Shown here in pieces: positions 9,738 through 18,175 of a stretch of DNA of 64,000 nt. Below the pieces are notes generated by a model. It searched no databases. It saw only the letters and a program-made list of their open reading frames with translations, and was not told the origin of the DNA. Origin of the DNA: Halomonas sp. Bachu 37 (lineage in GTDB: Bacteria; Pseudomonadota; Gammaproteobacteria; Pseudomonadales; Halomonadaceae); NCBI RefSeq assembly GCF_039691755.1, contig NZ_CP137552.1:2976001-3040000 (forward strand), written 5' to 3'. Position numbers and translations under genes: made by a program. The first letter of the stretch is position 1, and each line of letters begins with the position of its first letter.

Positions 9738-9892
9738 TGCCGCAAGGTACACGACTAATTTCCTCCGGGGGACGGTGCGAATTTCGTTTCGCTCGTTCCT
9801 CCTGGTTCGAGAGGATATATGAGGGAAATGGTCAATCGGCGACTTTCAGTACCGGCTTAACGGTGGCGGGGAAGAACACTTGACTCGTTGAC

Positions 9893-10801
9893 TCAGTTGG
9901 CGCGCATGAGGCGAATAGAAAGCGCCTGAACGTAGCGGTGGATAGGCTGATCAGCCGGGAAAACCGCCGCCAGATGCTGCTCGGCCTGCTCCAGTTGACT
10001 GCTTAGCCGCCATCGCACCGTCTCCGCTCCTAGCAAGGCGATCAACGTCGGCTTGCCTCGATCCTGCCCTGTATCCTTGCCATCGCCGCCGCTCTCGTCG
10101 ATAAGATCATCATAGTGCTGAAAGGCCTGACCCAGCGCCTGGGCAAAACGGCTCAATTCAGCAGTAGCGAACGCATCTGCCTCGCTGACGGTGGCCGCCA
10201 TGAGCATGGCGGCTTCGAACAGCGCCCCCGTCTTGAGCGCGTTAGTGGTCGCCACGGCCTGCGTCGAACGCATGCGGGAGTCGGCGTGCAGGTCACGATA
10301 CTGCCCCTTCACCAGCCCCCGCATACCCGACGCCTCGGCCAGCCTGGCGACCAGCGGTGCACGCGCCTCGGGCGGTACGCTCGGCGTCGAGGCTACCAGA
10401 CGAAAGGCCTCAGTCAGCAGCGCCATGGCGGCGAGCACCGCCACGTCCTCGCCGAACTGACGGTGAATCGTTGGCTGGCCCCGTCGCAGTTGGGCGTTAT
10501 CCATGCAGGGCAGGTCGTCGAGGATCAGCGAAGCGCCGTGGACCATTTCCGTGGCGCACCCCAGATCGAACAGCGCCGAAGAGTCGCTACCCAGGCCCTG
10601 GCCGGCCAGCACCAGCAGCATGGGCCTGATGCGCTTTCCCGGCGAGAGCAGGCACGCCCGCATGGCGATCCCCACCGGATCATCCTCGCCCTCCGCCATA
10701 GGCAGCAACGTCTCCAGCCGCATGACAAGGCGTTCGCGAAGCTCACCGAACTCATCCGGATCTTGGGAAACGCCGTCGATTTGTGGTACGGATAGGTTCA
10801 T
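9893..10801 (-). CDS. crtE: Geranylgeranyl diphosphate synthase
   Basis: 302 residues, ATG at 10801 after AAGGAG. First aspartate-rich motif DDLPCMD (residues 95-101), second DDLID (231-235), plus GKRIRP (55-60) and LKTGALFEA, the layout of bacterial trans-prenyltransferases. It condenses IPP with allylic diphosphates to make the C20 precursor of carotenoids in the cytosol. It is transcribed away from idi-crtX-crtY-crtI-crtB, whereas in Pantoea-type clusters crtE is the first gene of the same operon. A farnesyl diphosphate synthase (ispA) is the alternative call; the crt context favours crtE. Confidence 0.88.
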   Translation of the reverse strand: MNLSVPQIDGVSQDPDEFGELRERLVMRLETLLPMAEGEDDPVGIAMRACLLSPGKRIRPMLLVLAGQGLGSDSSALFDLGCATEMVHGASLILDDLPCMDNAQLRRGQPTIHRQFGEDVAVLAAMALLTEAFRLVASTPSVPPEARAPLVARLAEASGMRGLVKGQYRDLHADSRMRSTQAVATTNALKTGALFEAAMLMAATVSEADAFATAELSRFAQALGQAFQHYDDLIDESGGDGKDTGQDRGKPTLIALLGAETVRWRLSSQLEQAEQHLAAVFPADQPIHRYVQALSIRLMRAN

Positions 10802-10861
10802 CGCGCATTTCTCCTTCAGGCGCCAGCCGAGACGAGCTATAGATTATGCACATGGATACTG

Positions 10862-10895
10862 CTGGTTGACGCGTAGTACTGGTTGACGCGTAGTG
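10862..10895. repeat. Two 17-bp direct repeats between crtE and idi
   Basis: CTGGTTGACGCGTAGTA (10862-10878) is followed directly by CTGGTTGACGCGTAGTG (10879-10895), 16 of 17 identical. Each contains a TTGACG word that resembles a -35 box reading toward idi. They lie in the only divergent control region of the pathway, so they may be operator sites or a duplicated promoter element. Confidence 0.8.
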
Positions 10896-10922
10896 CTAGT
10901 AGACTAGTATCTTATACAAGCA

Positions 10923-10950
10923 TTGCACAAGGACTACATCCTAGTACTAT
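10923..10950 (+). promoter_or_regulatory. Candidate promoter for the idi-crtXYIB operon
   Basis: TTGCAC at 10923-10928 and TACTAT at 10945-10950 are separated by 16 bases and lie 58 bases before the idi ATG. Just upstream is CTTATACAAG (near 10911-10920), whose reverse reads TTGTATA. TTGTATA-like words occur in operators of light-responsive MerR-type carotenoid regulators, but no regulator gene is in the window. Confidence 0.4.
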
Positions 10951-11007
10951 AGACGCTGACTCGAAGAATCGCTCCGGCTCGGCAGCTTTCCTCCTGGGAG
11001 GTCCATC

Positions 11008-12054
11008 ATGGACGACGATGACCTGGTTCACCGCAAGAACGATCACTTGAACATCGTACTGGGTATGGAACAGGCCGACACCAATGTATCGACCGGGCTG
11101 TCGCGCTACCGCTTCCGGCACTGTGCTCTGCCGGAAATGTGTCTGGACGCTGTCGATCTCGGCACGACGTGGTTCGACAAGCCACTTCGCGCCCCGCTGT
11201 TGATCAGCTCCATGACCGGCGGCGCCACCCGTGCGGCCGCGATCAATCATCATCTTGCGGAGGCGGCCGAGACGCTGGGGATTGCCTTGGGAGTGGGCTC
11301 GCAGCGCGTCGCCCTGCAATCTGGTGCCGACCATGGTCTGACGCGCGACCTGCGGCGCTTCGCCCCCAGCGTGCCGCTGCTCGGCAACATCGGCGCAGCG
11401 CAACTGCTGGAGCCCCAGGGGATCGACTGGGCCATGCGCGCCGTGGATACGATTGGCGCCGATGCGCTGATCGTGCATCTCAACCCACTGCAGGAAGCCG
11501 TTCAGGCCGGCGGCGACAGTGACTGGAGCGGCGTGCTCCAGGCTATCGAAAGGCTGGTCGTGGCACTCGACGTACCGGTGGTGGCGAAGGAGGTGGGCGC
11601 CGGCATATCGGCGCCGGTGGCTCAGTCATTGGTGGCGGCCGGCGTGGCGTCCATCGACGTGGCGGGCGCCGGCGGCACCAGCTGGGCCAGGGTAGAGGGC
11701 GAGCGCGCCAGGAGCGAGAGCGCACGGCGGGTGGCGATGGCTTTCGCCGACTGGGGTATTCCCACGGCCGAGGCATTGGTGAGCGTGCGCCGGGCATTGC
11801 CGGATACGCCGCTGATCGCTTCCGGCGGTATTCGCAGCGGCGTGGAGGTCGCCAAGGCGATCCGCCTGGGAGCCGACCTGGTGGCACAGGCCGCTGCGGT
11901 GCTGCAAAGCGCCACGCAGTCGACCGACGCCGTCATCGAGCACTTTCAGGTCATCATCGAGCAGTTGCGTATCGCCTGCTTCTGCACCGGCAGCGCCAAT
12001 CTCGCCGAGCTGCGCCGCGCCCCCCTGTCACCGCTTGACGAACTGCCGTCCTGA
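11008..12054 (+). CDS. fni: Type 2 isopentenyl-diphosphate delta-isomerase (FMN)
   Basis: 348 residues, ATG 11008 after GGGAGG. Type 2 marks are [11 protein letters not shown] near the start, [20 protein letters not shown], and the FMN/phosphate-binding VAGAGGTSW and IASGGIRSG stretches of the TIM barrel. The enzyme interconverts IPP and DMAPP and so feeds crtE. It is unrelated to the zinc-dependent type 1 enzyme. First gene of a five-gene plus-strand operon; its stop is followed one base later by the crtX start, so the two are translationally coupled. Confidence 0.93.
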   Translation: MDDDDLVHRKNDHLNIVLGMEQADTNVSTGLSRYRFRHCALPEMCLDAVDLGTTWFDKPLRAPLLISSMTGGATRAAAINHHLAEAAETLGIALGVGSQRVALQSGADHGLTRDLRRFAPSVPLLGNIGAAQLLEPQGIDWAMRAVDTIGADALIVHLNPLQEAVQAGGDSDWSGVLQAIERLVVALDVPVVAKEVGAGISAPVAQSLVAAGVASIDVAGAGGTSWARVEGERARSESARRVAMAFADWGIPTAEALVSVRRALPDTPLIASGGIRSGVEVAKAIRLGADLVAQAAAVLQSATQSTDAVIEHFQVIIEQLRIACFCTGSANLAELRRAPLSPLDELPS

Positions 12055-12055
12055 T

Positions 12056-13315
12056 ATGCCACACCATATCGGTGTCGTCGCACCGCCCTTTCCCAGCCAC
12101 TTCCGCGCCCTGCAGGCACTCGCGGATGTGCTGGTTGGTCGCGGCCACCGAGTCACATTTCTGCACCAGCAAGAGGCCGCCCGCTGGCTCGACTCTCCTC
12201 AGGTTGCCTTCCACGCCGTGGGCCGCATCAGCCATCCGCCTGGCGCCCTGGCACGTACCCTTCGCCTGGCGGCCCAGCCGGGCGGTCCGCTGGGGTTACG
12301 GCGCCTGATCGCCGACATGAGCGACACCACCGACATGCTGTGTCGCGAGCTGCCCCGCGCGCTCGACGAGCTTGGCATCGATGCCCTGCTCTGCGACCAG
12401 ATGGAGGCGGCCGGCGGGCTGGTGGCCGAGGCCAGCGGACGTCCCTTCGTCTCGGTCGCCTGCGCCCTGCCGGTCAATCGCGAGCCCGGCCTGCCGCTGC
12501 CGGTGATGCCGTTTGCCTATGGCCGAAGCGAGCAGTACGAGCGGGTCTATGCCGGCAGCGAGCGAACCTATGACCTGCTCATGGCGAAGCATCGCCGAAC
12601 CGTGGCCCGGCATGCCGCGAGGTTCGGACTCTCCTCGCGAAGCGGGCTGCATGAGTGCCTCTCGCCCTACGCCCAGATCAGCCAGACGATAGCGGGCCTC
12701 GAGCTTCCCCGGCGCGAGCTGCCCGCGCATTTCCACCACGTCGGCCCTTTAAGGCCTACGGCGCCCTCCCCCTGGGAGATGGCGTCCAGGCTGTCCCCCG
12801 ACAAGCCCGTGGTCTTCGCCTCGCTGGGAACACTGCAAGGCCATCGCCTCGCGCTGTTCCGACGCATTGTGCGGGCCTGCTCGACCTTGGACGTACAGCT
12901 GCTGGTGGCGCATTGCGGCGGCCTCGACCGCAGGCAGGAAGAGAGGCTCCGGCGAGAGGGAGCGGCTCGGGTGACAAGCTTCTTCCCACAGCGCGCCGTG
13001 CTGTCGCGCGCCGACGCGGTGATTACCCATGGCGGGCTCAATACGGTGATGGATGCCCTGCTCGCGCGCACGCCGATGCTGGTGCTGCCCCTCGCCTTCG
13101 ACCAGCCCGGTGTCGCCACGCGCGTCCAGCATGCCGGCGTGGGGCTGCGCGCCTCGCCACGCTTCGAAGGTCATCGCGCATTGAGCGCCAAGCTGGCGAA
13201 ATTGCTCGAGCACACCAGTTTCGCCGCCGCCCTGTCACGCCTGGGTGACGAGGTCGAAGCAGCCGGTGGCACGCCTCGGGCGGCCGATATCGTCGAGGAG
13301 GCACTGCGGTCATGA
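12056..13315 (+). CDS. crtX: Zeaxanthin glucosyltransferase
   Basis: 419 residues from ATG 12056, one base after the idi stop. A TTG at 12035 is in frame but would overlap idi and adds nothing conserved. GT-B glycosyltransferase of family 1: N-terminal HIGVVAPPFPSHFRALQAL, C-terminal nucleotide-sugar site with FASLGTLQG, ITHGGLNTVMDALL and PLAFDQPGVATRV. It transfers glucose from UDP-glucose to the 3-hydroxyls of zeaxanthin. Context between idi and crtY and the presence of crtZ support the substrate. The last four bases overlap crtY (ATGA). Confidence 0.9.
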   Translation: MPHHIGVVAPPFPSHFRALQALADVLVGRGHRVTFLHQQEAARWLDSPQVAFHAVGRISHPPGALARTLRLAAQPGGPLGLRRLIADMSDTTDMLCRELPRALDELGIDALLCDQMEAAGGLVAEASGRPFVSVACALPVNREPGLPLPVMPFAYGRSEQYERVYAGSERTYDLLMAKHRRTVARHAARFGLSSRSGLHECLSPYAQISQTIAGLELPRRELPAHFHHVGPLRPTAPSPWEMASRLSPDKPVVFASLGTLQGHRLALFRRIVRACSTLDVQLLVAHCGGLDRRQEERLRREGAARVTSFFPQRAVLSRADAVITHGGLNTVMDALLARTPMLVLPLAFDQPGVATRVQHAGVGLRASPRFEGHRALSAKLAKLLEHTSFAAALSRLGDEVEAAGGTPRAADIVEEALRS

Positions 13316-14529
13316 AAGCCCAGCACGATCTGATCCTGGCAGGTGGCGGCCTGGCCAATGGCCTGATCGCGCTTCGCCTCAAGCAGATCCGTCCCGAACT
13401 CAAGGTGCTCGTACTCGAGCAGGAAGCCGCGCCGGGAGGCAACCATACCTGGTCGTTTCACGACAGCGACCTCACGCCCGCGCAGTGGGATTGGATCGGC
13501 CCGCTGGTGGGGTGTCGCTGGGCTCACCACGAGGTGCGTTTTCCCGAGCGTCGGCGCACCCTGCAGAGCGGCTATGCCAGCATCTTCTCGCAGCACTTCG
13601 CCTCCGCGCTGCGCGATACGCTCGGCAGTGCCCTGCAAGTCGAGGTAAGCGCGTCGCAGCTTGGCCCCACTCAGGTGCATCTTGAGGATGGCCGGACCCT
13701 GCATGCCGGTGCGGTGATCGATGGGCGCGGTGTCACGACGAGCCCGCACCTGGCGCTGGGCTACCAGGCCTTTCTCGGCCAGGAAGTCAGGCTAGCGCAC
13801 CCCCATGGCCTCGACGGCCCCATCCTGATGGACGCCACGGTCGCTCAGGGGGAGGGCTACCGTTTCGTCTACGTGCTGCCCTTCTCCCAGGACAGGCTGC
13901 TGATCGAAGACACGCACTATGTCGATAGCGACCGGGTCGACACTAGCCAGGGCGACCGTGGCCGGGGCGAAAAGGGCCAGCTCGAACCGCAGCATCTTCG
14001 CGACAACATCGCCGACTATGCCCACGCCAGCGGCTGGCAGGTGCAGGCGATACTGCGCGAGGAAAGTGGCGTGCTGCCCATCACTCTGGCAGGTGACTTC
14101 GATGCCTTCTGGCGCGAGGCCGATTCACAGCCGCGCAGCGGCCTGCGCGCCGGGCTGTTTCATCCCACCACCGGTTACTCGCTGCCTCATGCCATGCGCC
14201 TGGCCGAACGCATCGCCCGCCTCGACGACCTGAGCGCACCGGCGCTTTTCGACGCCATTCGCCGCGAGGCGCTCGGCGAGTGGCGGCGACAAGGCTATTT
14301 TCGCCTGCTCAACCGCATGCTGTTCCTGGCCGGCCGCCCCGAGCAGCGCTGGCGGGTCATGCAACGTTTCTACGGCTTGCCGGAACCCCTTGTGCAACGC
14401 TTCTACGCCGGGCGCCTGACCGCCCTGGACAAGCTTCGCATCGTCACCGGCAAGCCTCCAGTACCCATGGGCGAAGCCCTGCGTGCCGCGCGGCGCGGCT
14501 CCCCTCATCAGATCAGGACAGCCAAATGA
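13312..14529 (+). CDS. crtY: Lycopene beta-cyclase
   Basis: 405 residues; ATG 13312 overlaps the crtX stop as ATGA. Flavoprotein-like N-terminus DLILAGGGLANGLIALRL, the cyclase motif PGGNHTWSFHDSDL, and the C-terminal FHPTTGYSLPHAMRLAERIA. This is the CrtY type of proteobacteria, not the membrane CrtYcYd or CruA types. It closes both ends of lycopene to give beta-carotene. The end overlaps the crtI start (ATGA), indicating coupled translation. Confidence 0.93.
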   Translation: MKAQHDLILAGGGLANGLIALRLKQIRPELKVLVLEQEAAPGGNHTWSFHDSDLTPAQWDWIGPLVGCRWAHHEVRFPERRRTLQSGYASIFSQHFASALRDTLGSALQVEVSASQLGPTQVHLEDGRTLHAGAVIDGRGVTTSPHLALGYQAFLGQEVRLAHPHGLDGPILMDATVAQGEGYRFVYVLPFSQDRLLIEDTHYVDSDRVDTSQGDRGRGEKGQLEPQHLRDNIADYAHASGWQVQAILREESGVLPITLAGDFDAFWREADSQPRSGLRAGLFHPTTGYSLPHAMRLAERIARLDDLSAPALFDAIRREALGEWRRQGYFRLLNRMLFLAGRPEQRWRVMQRFYGLPEPLVQRFYAGRLTALDKLRIVTGKPPVPMGEALRAARRGSPHQIRTAK

Positions 14530-16013
14530 CAGACTCTCCTCGTGCTGTGGTCATCGGGGCCGGCTTCGGTGGCCTGGCGCTCGCCATCCGCCTGCAGGCC
14601 GGCGGTTATCGCACTACTCTGCTGGAGAAACGCGACAAGCCTGGCGGGCGCGCCTACGTCTACCAAGATAAAGGCTTCACCTTCGACGCCGGCCCCACGG
14701 TGATCACTGACCCCACCGCCCTCGAGGAGCTGTTCACCCTGGCCGGGCGCCGGATGGCCGACTATGTCGAGCTGCTGCCGGTCACGCCCTTCTATCGCCT
14801 GTGCTGGGAGAATGGCCCGGCCTTCGATTACGTCAATGACCAGGCCGAACTCGAGCGACAGATCGCCCAGCGTAACCCTGACGACGTGGAGGGCTATCGA
14901 CGCTTCTTGGCCTATTCGCGGGCGGTATTCGAGGAGGGGTATCGCAAGCTCGGCGCGGTGCCCTTTCTCAGCTTTCGCGACATGACACGCGCCGGTCCAC
15001 AGCTCGCCCGGCTGCAGGCCTGGAAGAGTGTCTATGCCATGGTGTCGCGCTTCGTCAGCGACGAGCATCTGCGCCAGACCCTCTCCTTTCATTCTCTGCT
15101 GGTGGGCGGCAACCCCTTCGCCACCTCCTCAATCTACACCCTGATCCATGCGCTGGAACGCGAATGGGGGGTATGGTTCCCGCGCGGCGGCACCGGCGCG
15201 CTGGTCCAGGGGATGGTCACGCTGTTCGAGGAGCTTGGCGGCAAGCTCGAGCTCAACGCCAGCGTGGATCGCATCGAGGTCGAAAAGGAGCGGGTGACAG
15301 CCGTGCAGCTTGCCGACGGTCGTCGCTTCGAGACCGACGCCCTGGCCTCGAATGCCGATGTCATGCATACCTATGGCCACCTGCTGCGTGGCCACCCGCG
15401 GGGCGTCGGCGAGGCCAGGCGGCTCGCAGGCAAGCGCTTCAGCATGTCGCTGTTCGTGATCTACTTCGGCCTGGATACGCCACCGCCGCCGGGGCTTGCG
15501 CACCATACCGTCTGCTTCGGCCCGCGCTATCGCGAGCTGATCGACGAGATCTTCCACGCCAAGACCCTGGCCGACGACTTCTCGCTCTACCTGCACGCGC
15601 CCTGCGTCACCGACCCCACGCTCGCCCCTCCCGGCGGCAGCGCGCATTACGTCCTCGCGCCGGTACCGCACCTGGGCAATGCGCCCATCGACTGGGCGCG
15701 CGAAGGCCCCCGCTATCGCGACCGCATCCTCGACTACCTGGAGCGTCACCACATCCCGGGGCTGCGTGAACACCTGGTCACCTGTCGCCACTTCACGCCC
15801 GAGGATTTCCGCGACGAGCTGAACGCCCATCTCGGTTCGGCCTTCTCGCTGGAGCCGATCCTCACCCAGAGCGCCTGGTTCCGCCCGCACAACCGCGACG
15901 CCAGGATCGAGAACCTCTACCTGGTGGGCGCCGGCACCCACCCCGGCGCCGGGGTGCCGGGCGTGATCGGGTCGGCCAAGGCGACCGCCGGCCTGATGCT
16001 GGAGCGGACATGA
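14526..16013 (+). CDS. crtI: Phytoene desaturase
   Basis: 495 residues from ATG 14526, overlapping the crtY stop. FAD-binding N-terminus VVIGAGFGGLALAIRLQAGG, then GGRAYVYQDKGFTFDAGPTV, and the C-terminal signature VGAGTHPGAGVPGVIGSAK common to CrtI-type desaturases. It introduces four double bonds in phytoene to make lycopene at the membrane surface. Longer in-frame starts exist inside crtY but lack the family N-terminus. The 3' end overlaps crtB by four bases. Confidence 0.95.
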   Translation: MTDSPRAVVIGAGFGGLALAIRLQAGGYRTTLLEKRDKPGGRAYVYQDKGFTFDAGPTVITDPTALEELFTLAGRRMADYVELLPVTPFYRLCWENGPAFDYVNDQAELERQIAQRNPDDVEGYRRFLAYSRAVFEEGYRKLGAVPFLSFRDMTRAGPQLARLQAWKSVYAMVSRFVSDEHLRQTLSFHSLLVGGNPFATSSIYTLIHALEREWGVWFPRGGTGALVQGMVTLFEELGGKLELNASVDRIEVEKERVTAVQLADGRRFETDALASNADVMHTYGHLLRGHPRGVGEARRLAGKRFSMSLFVIYFGLDTPPPPGLAHHTVCFGPRYRELIDEIFHAKTLADDFSLYLHAPCVTDPTLAPPGGSAHYVLAPVPHLGNAPIDWAREGPRYRDRILDYLERHHIPGLREHLVTCRHFTPEDFRDELNAHLGSAFSLEPILTQSAWFRPHNRDARIENLYLVGAGTHPGAGVPGVIGSAKATAGLMLERT

Positions 16014-16945
16014 ACGACACGCTCGTCGCTCACGCCACCCGGACCATCCAGGCCGGCTCGAAGAGCTTCGCCACCGCTGCCAGGCTGTTCGACCCCGACA
16101 CCCGCCGCAGCGCAGTGATGCTCTACGCCTGGTGCCGCTACTGCGACGACGTGGTGGACGGCCAGTCGCTGGGATTTGCCGGCGAGTCCGGTGACGCCCA
16201 CCAGGGCACGGAGAGTCGTCGACGCCTCGAGGAACTCCGCGACATGACCCGCCGCGCCTACGCCGGAGAACCGATGCGCGAGCCGGCCTTCGCCGCCTTC
16301 CAGGAAGTGGTCCAGCGTCACGCCATCCCCGAGCGTTATCCGCTGGAGCACCTGGCGGGCTTTGCCATGGACGTTGACGAAACCCGCTACGTCAGTTTCG
16401 ACGATACCCTGCGCTACTGCTACGGCGTGGCCGGTGTCGTGGGTATCATGATGGCGCACATCATGGGGGTAGAAGAGGAGACGACCCTGGATCGTGCCTG
16501 CGACCTGGGCCTGGCCTTCCAGTTGACCAACATCGCCCGCGACATCGTCGAGGATGCCGCCATGGGCCGCTGCTACCTGCCCGCCGAGTGGCTGCGCGAT
16601 GCCGGCATCCCTGAAGGAGAGATCGCCGCCGCTGAGCACCGCCCTGCCCTGGCGAGACTCGCGGCGCGCCTGGTCGATGCCGCCGAGCCCTATTACGACT
16701 CCGCACAAGGCGGGCTGCCGGCCCTGACGCTGCGCTCGGCCTGGGCGATCGCCACAGCCCACGGCGTGTACCGGGAGATAGGGGTCAAGGTGAAGAACCG
16801 CGGCGCTCACGCCTGGGACGGACGGGTCTCGACCGGCAAGGCGGAGAAGTTGCGGCTGCTGGCCCAAGGCGCGAGAATGGCCGTCACGTCTCGCGGCGAG
16901 ACGCCCGCTCCGCGTCCGGTAACGCTGTGGCAGCGTCCTCGTTAG
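16010..16945 (+). CDS. crtB: Phytoene synthase
   Basis: 311 residues; ATG 16010 within the crtI stop. Squalene/phytoene synthase family: first aspartate motif in WCRYCDDVVDG and second in LAFQLTNIARDIVEDAAMGR, plus RCYLPAEWL. It joins two GGPP to phytoene and is the committed step. The C-terminal 20 codons overlap the end of crtZ, which is on the other strand, by 62 bases; the same convergent overlap is known in Pantoea-type clusters. Confidence 0.95.
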   Translation: MNDTLVAHATRTIQAGSKSFATAARLFDPDTRRSAVMLYAWCRYCDDVVDGQSLGFAGESGDAHQGTESRRRLEELRDMTRRAYAGEPMREPAFAAFQEVVQRHAIPERYPLEHLAGFAMDVDETRYVSFDDTLRYCYGVAGVVGIMMAHIMGVEEETTLDRACDLGLAFQLTNIARDIVEDAAMGRCYLPAEWLRDAGIPEGEIAAAEHRPALARLAARLVDAAEPYYDSAQGGLPALTLRSAWAIATAHGVYREIGVKVKNRGAHAWDGRVSTGKAEKLRLLAQGARMAVTSRGETPAPRPVTLWQRPR

Positions 16946-17435
16946 CCAGTGGACCGCCATGGCGCTCGCGCAGCTGACGCTTGAGCCGGGACACCGGAGG
17001 CGCGAACAGAAAGCCGAACGACACGCAGCCCTCGCGTCCGCGCACGGCATGATGCATCAAGTGGGCCTGGTAGAGCCGCTTGAGGTAGCCCCGGCGCGGC
17101 ACGTAGCGAAACGGCCAGCGCTGGTGTACCAGGCCATCGTGGGCAACGAAGTAGAGAAAGCCGTAGGCGGTCATTCCCGCCCCGATCCACTGCAGCGGAT
17201 AACCTCCCGCCGTGCCCAGCGCGATAAGGATGATGGCGATACTGGCAAACACCACGGCGTAGAGATCATTCTTCTCGAACCAGCCGCGTCGCTCGCGGGA
17301 ACCGGGTGGCTCATGGTGCGACCGGTGCCATCCCCACCCCCAGCCGTGCATGATGTACTTGTGCGCGAACCAGGCGAACAGCTCCATGCCGACCACGGTG
17401 AGCAACACGATCAAGACAGGGACGAGCACGTTCAT
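16884..17435 (-). CDS. crtZ: Beta-carotene 3-hydroxylase
   Basis: Start chosen at ATG 17435 (MNVLVPVLIV), which gives 183 residues and overlaps the preceding stop as ATGA; longer readings run into another gene. Di-iron membrane hydroxylase with the histidine boxes HKYIMH, HRSHH, HDGLVH and HLMHH, and four membrane helices. It hydroxylates both rings of beta-carotene to give zeaxanthin, the acceptor for CrtX. Convergent with crtB and overlapping its 3' end. The C-terminal tail after about residue 155 is polar and longer than in many homologues. Confidence 0.93.
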   Translation of the reverse strand: MNVLVPVLIVLLTVVGMELFAWFAHKYIMHGWGWGWHRSHHEPPGSRERRGWFEKNDLYAVVFASIAIILIALGTAGGYPLQWIGAGMTAYGFLYFVAHDGLVHQRWPFRYVPRRGYLKRLYQAHLMHHAVRGREGCVSFGFLFAPPVSRLKRQLRERHGGPLANEDAATALPDAERASRRET

Positions 17436-17899
17436 CTCGGTAACGTCTCCAGAGCCTGGCGCAAGGCTTCGGGTGAATCGAAAGTGCGCCGATCCTCGAC
17501 CACCAACCCCACCAGGCCAAGCCACAATACGTCGTCGCCCTGGCCGAGATGCGCCGGCGCTACCTTGCTATCGTAGTCGAGCAGGACACTATAGGGTGCC
17601 GAGCGCATCGCGGGCACCATCACCATGCGTGTGATCATCTTGGGCATTCGCGAGACATCCGCCACGTACAGCGCCGTATGCGACTCGAGGAAACCCTCCG
17701 GCAGCCCGTCCAATGCTTCGTTCACCACATCGGCTGCCTTGCGGCTGCTGGCCACCAGCAGCAGGCGCGTGTCGGGCGCAATCATCACGGCATCACCGAA
17801 CTGATCTTCCAGGGTCCAGGCTCTTACCCGTTCCCCTTCCGACTTGGCCTGCACGGCAACGCTGAACAGCACCAGAAGCAGCATGGTCAGGAGTCTCAT
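17432..17899 (-). CDS. Secreted thioredoxin-fold-like protein coupled to crtZ
   Basis: 155 residues with a clear signal peptide (MRLLTMLLLVLFSVAVQA). The mature part has the beta-alpha layout of a thioredoxin-like fold (VRAWTLEDQFGDAV, LLLVASSRKAADVV, YVADVSRMPKMI) but no CxxC pair, so redox activity is unlikely. The stop overlaps the crtZ start by four bases, so the two are almost surely one transcript. I cannot name a function. Its place in the carotenoid locus suggests a periplasmic role linked to the pigment or the envelope, which is inference. Confidence 0.7.
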   Translation of the reverse strand: MRLLTMLLLVLFSVAVQAKSEGERVRAWTLEDQFGDAVMIAPDTRLLLVASSRKAADVVNEALDGLPEGFLESHTALYVADVSRMPKMITRMVMVPAMRSAPYSVLLDYDSKVAPAHLGQGDDVLWLGLVGLVVEDRRTFDSPEALRQALETLPR

Positions 17900-18175
17900 C
17901 GACGTATCCTCATCAAGTTGGCAGCCACCGCTTCATGTTAACCCAGATCAGCAACCGACATCACATACACGAACCAATAAATAATAGCGAGTATTTGCTG
18001 ACCTTATTTATGGGCACTACACTCGTTTTTGTGAGCTTAATGCTGCGCATTAGCTATTGTTCAAATACTTCCTATTGGCTTGAAGTCCAAGATGACGGTA
18101 TTGGTTTTCGTGTCTTTGAACACGGAAGGTAATTTAGGACTTGAACAAGTCACATATGAATTTAAGGAGAATTTT

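Noticed and set aside
9893..17435. Many long open frames antisense to or out of frame with the crt genes
   Set aside because: High GC third positions create long shadow frames; the crt frames carry the conserved motifs and coupled start/stop overlaps.
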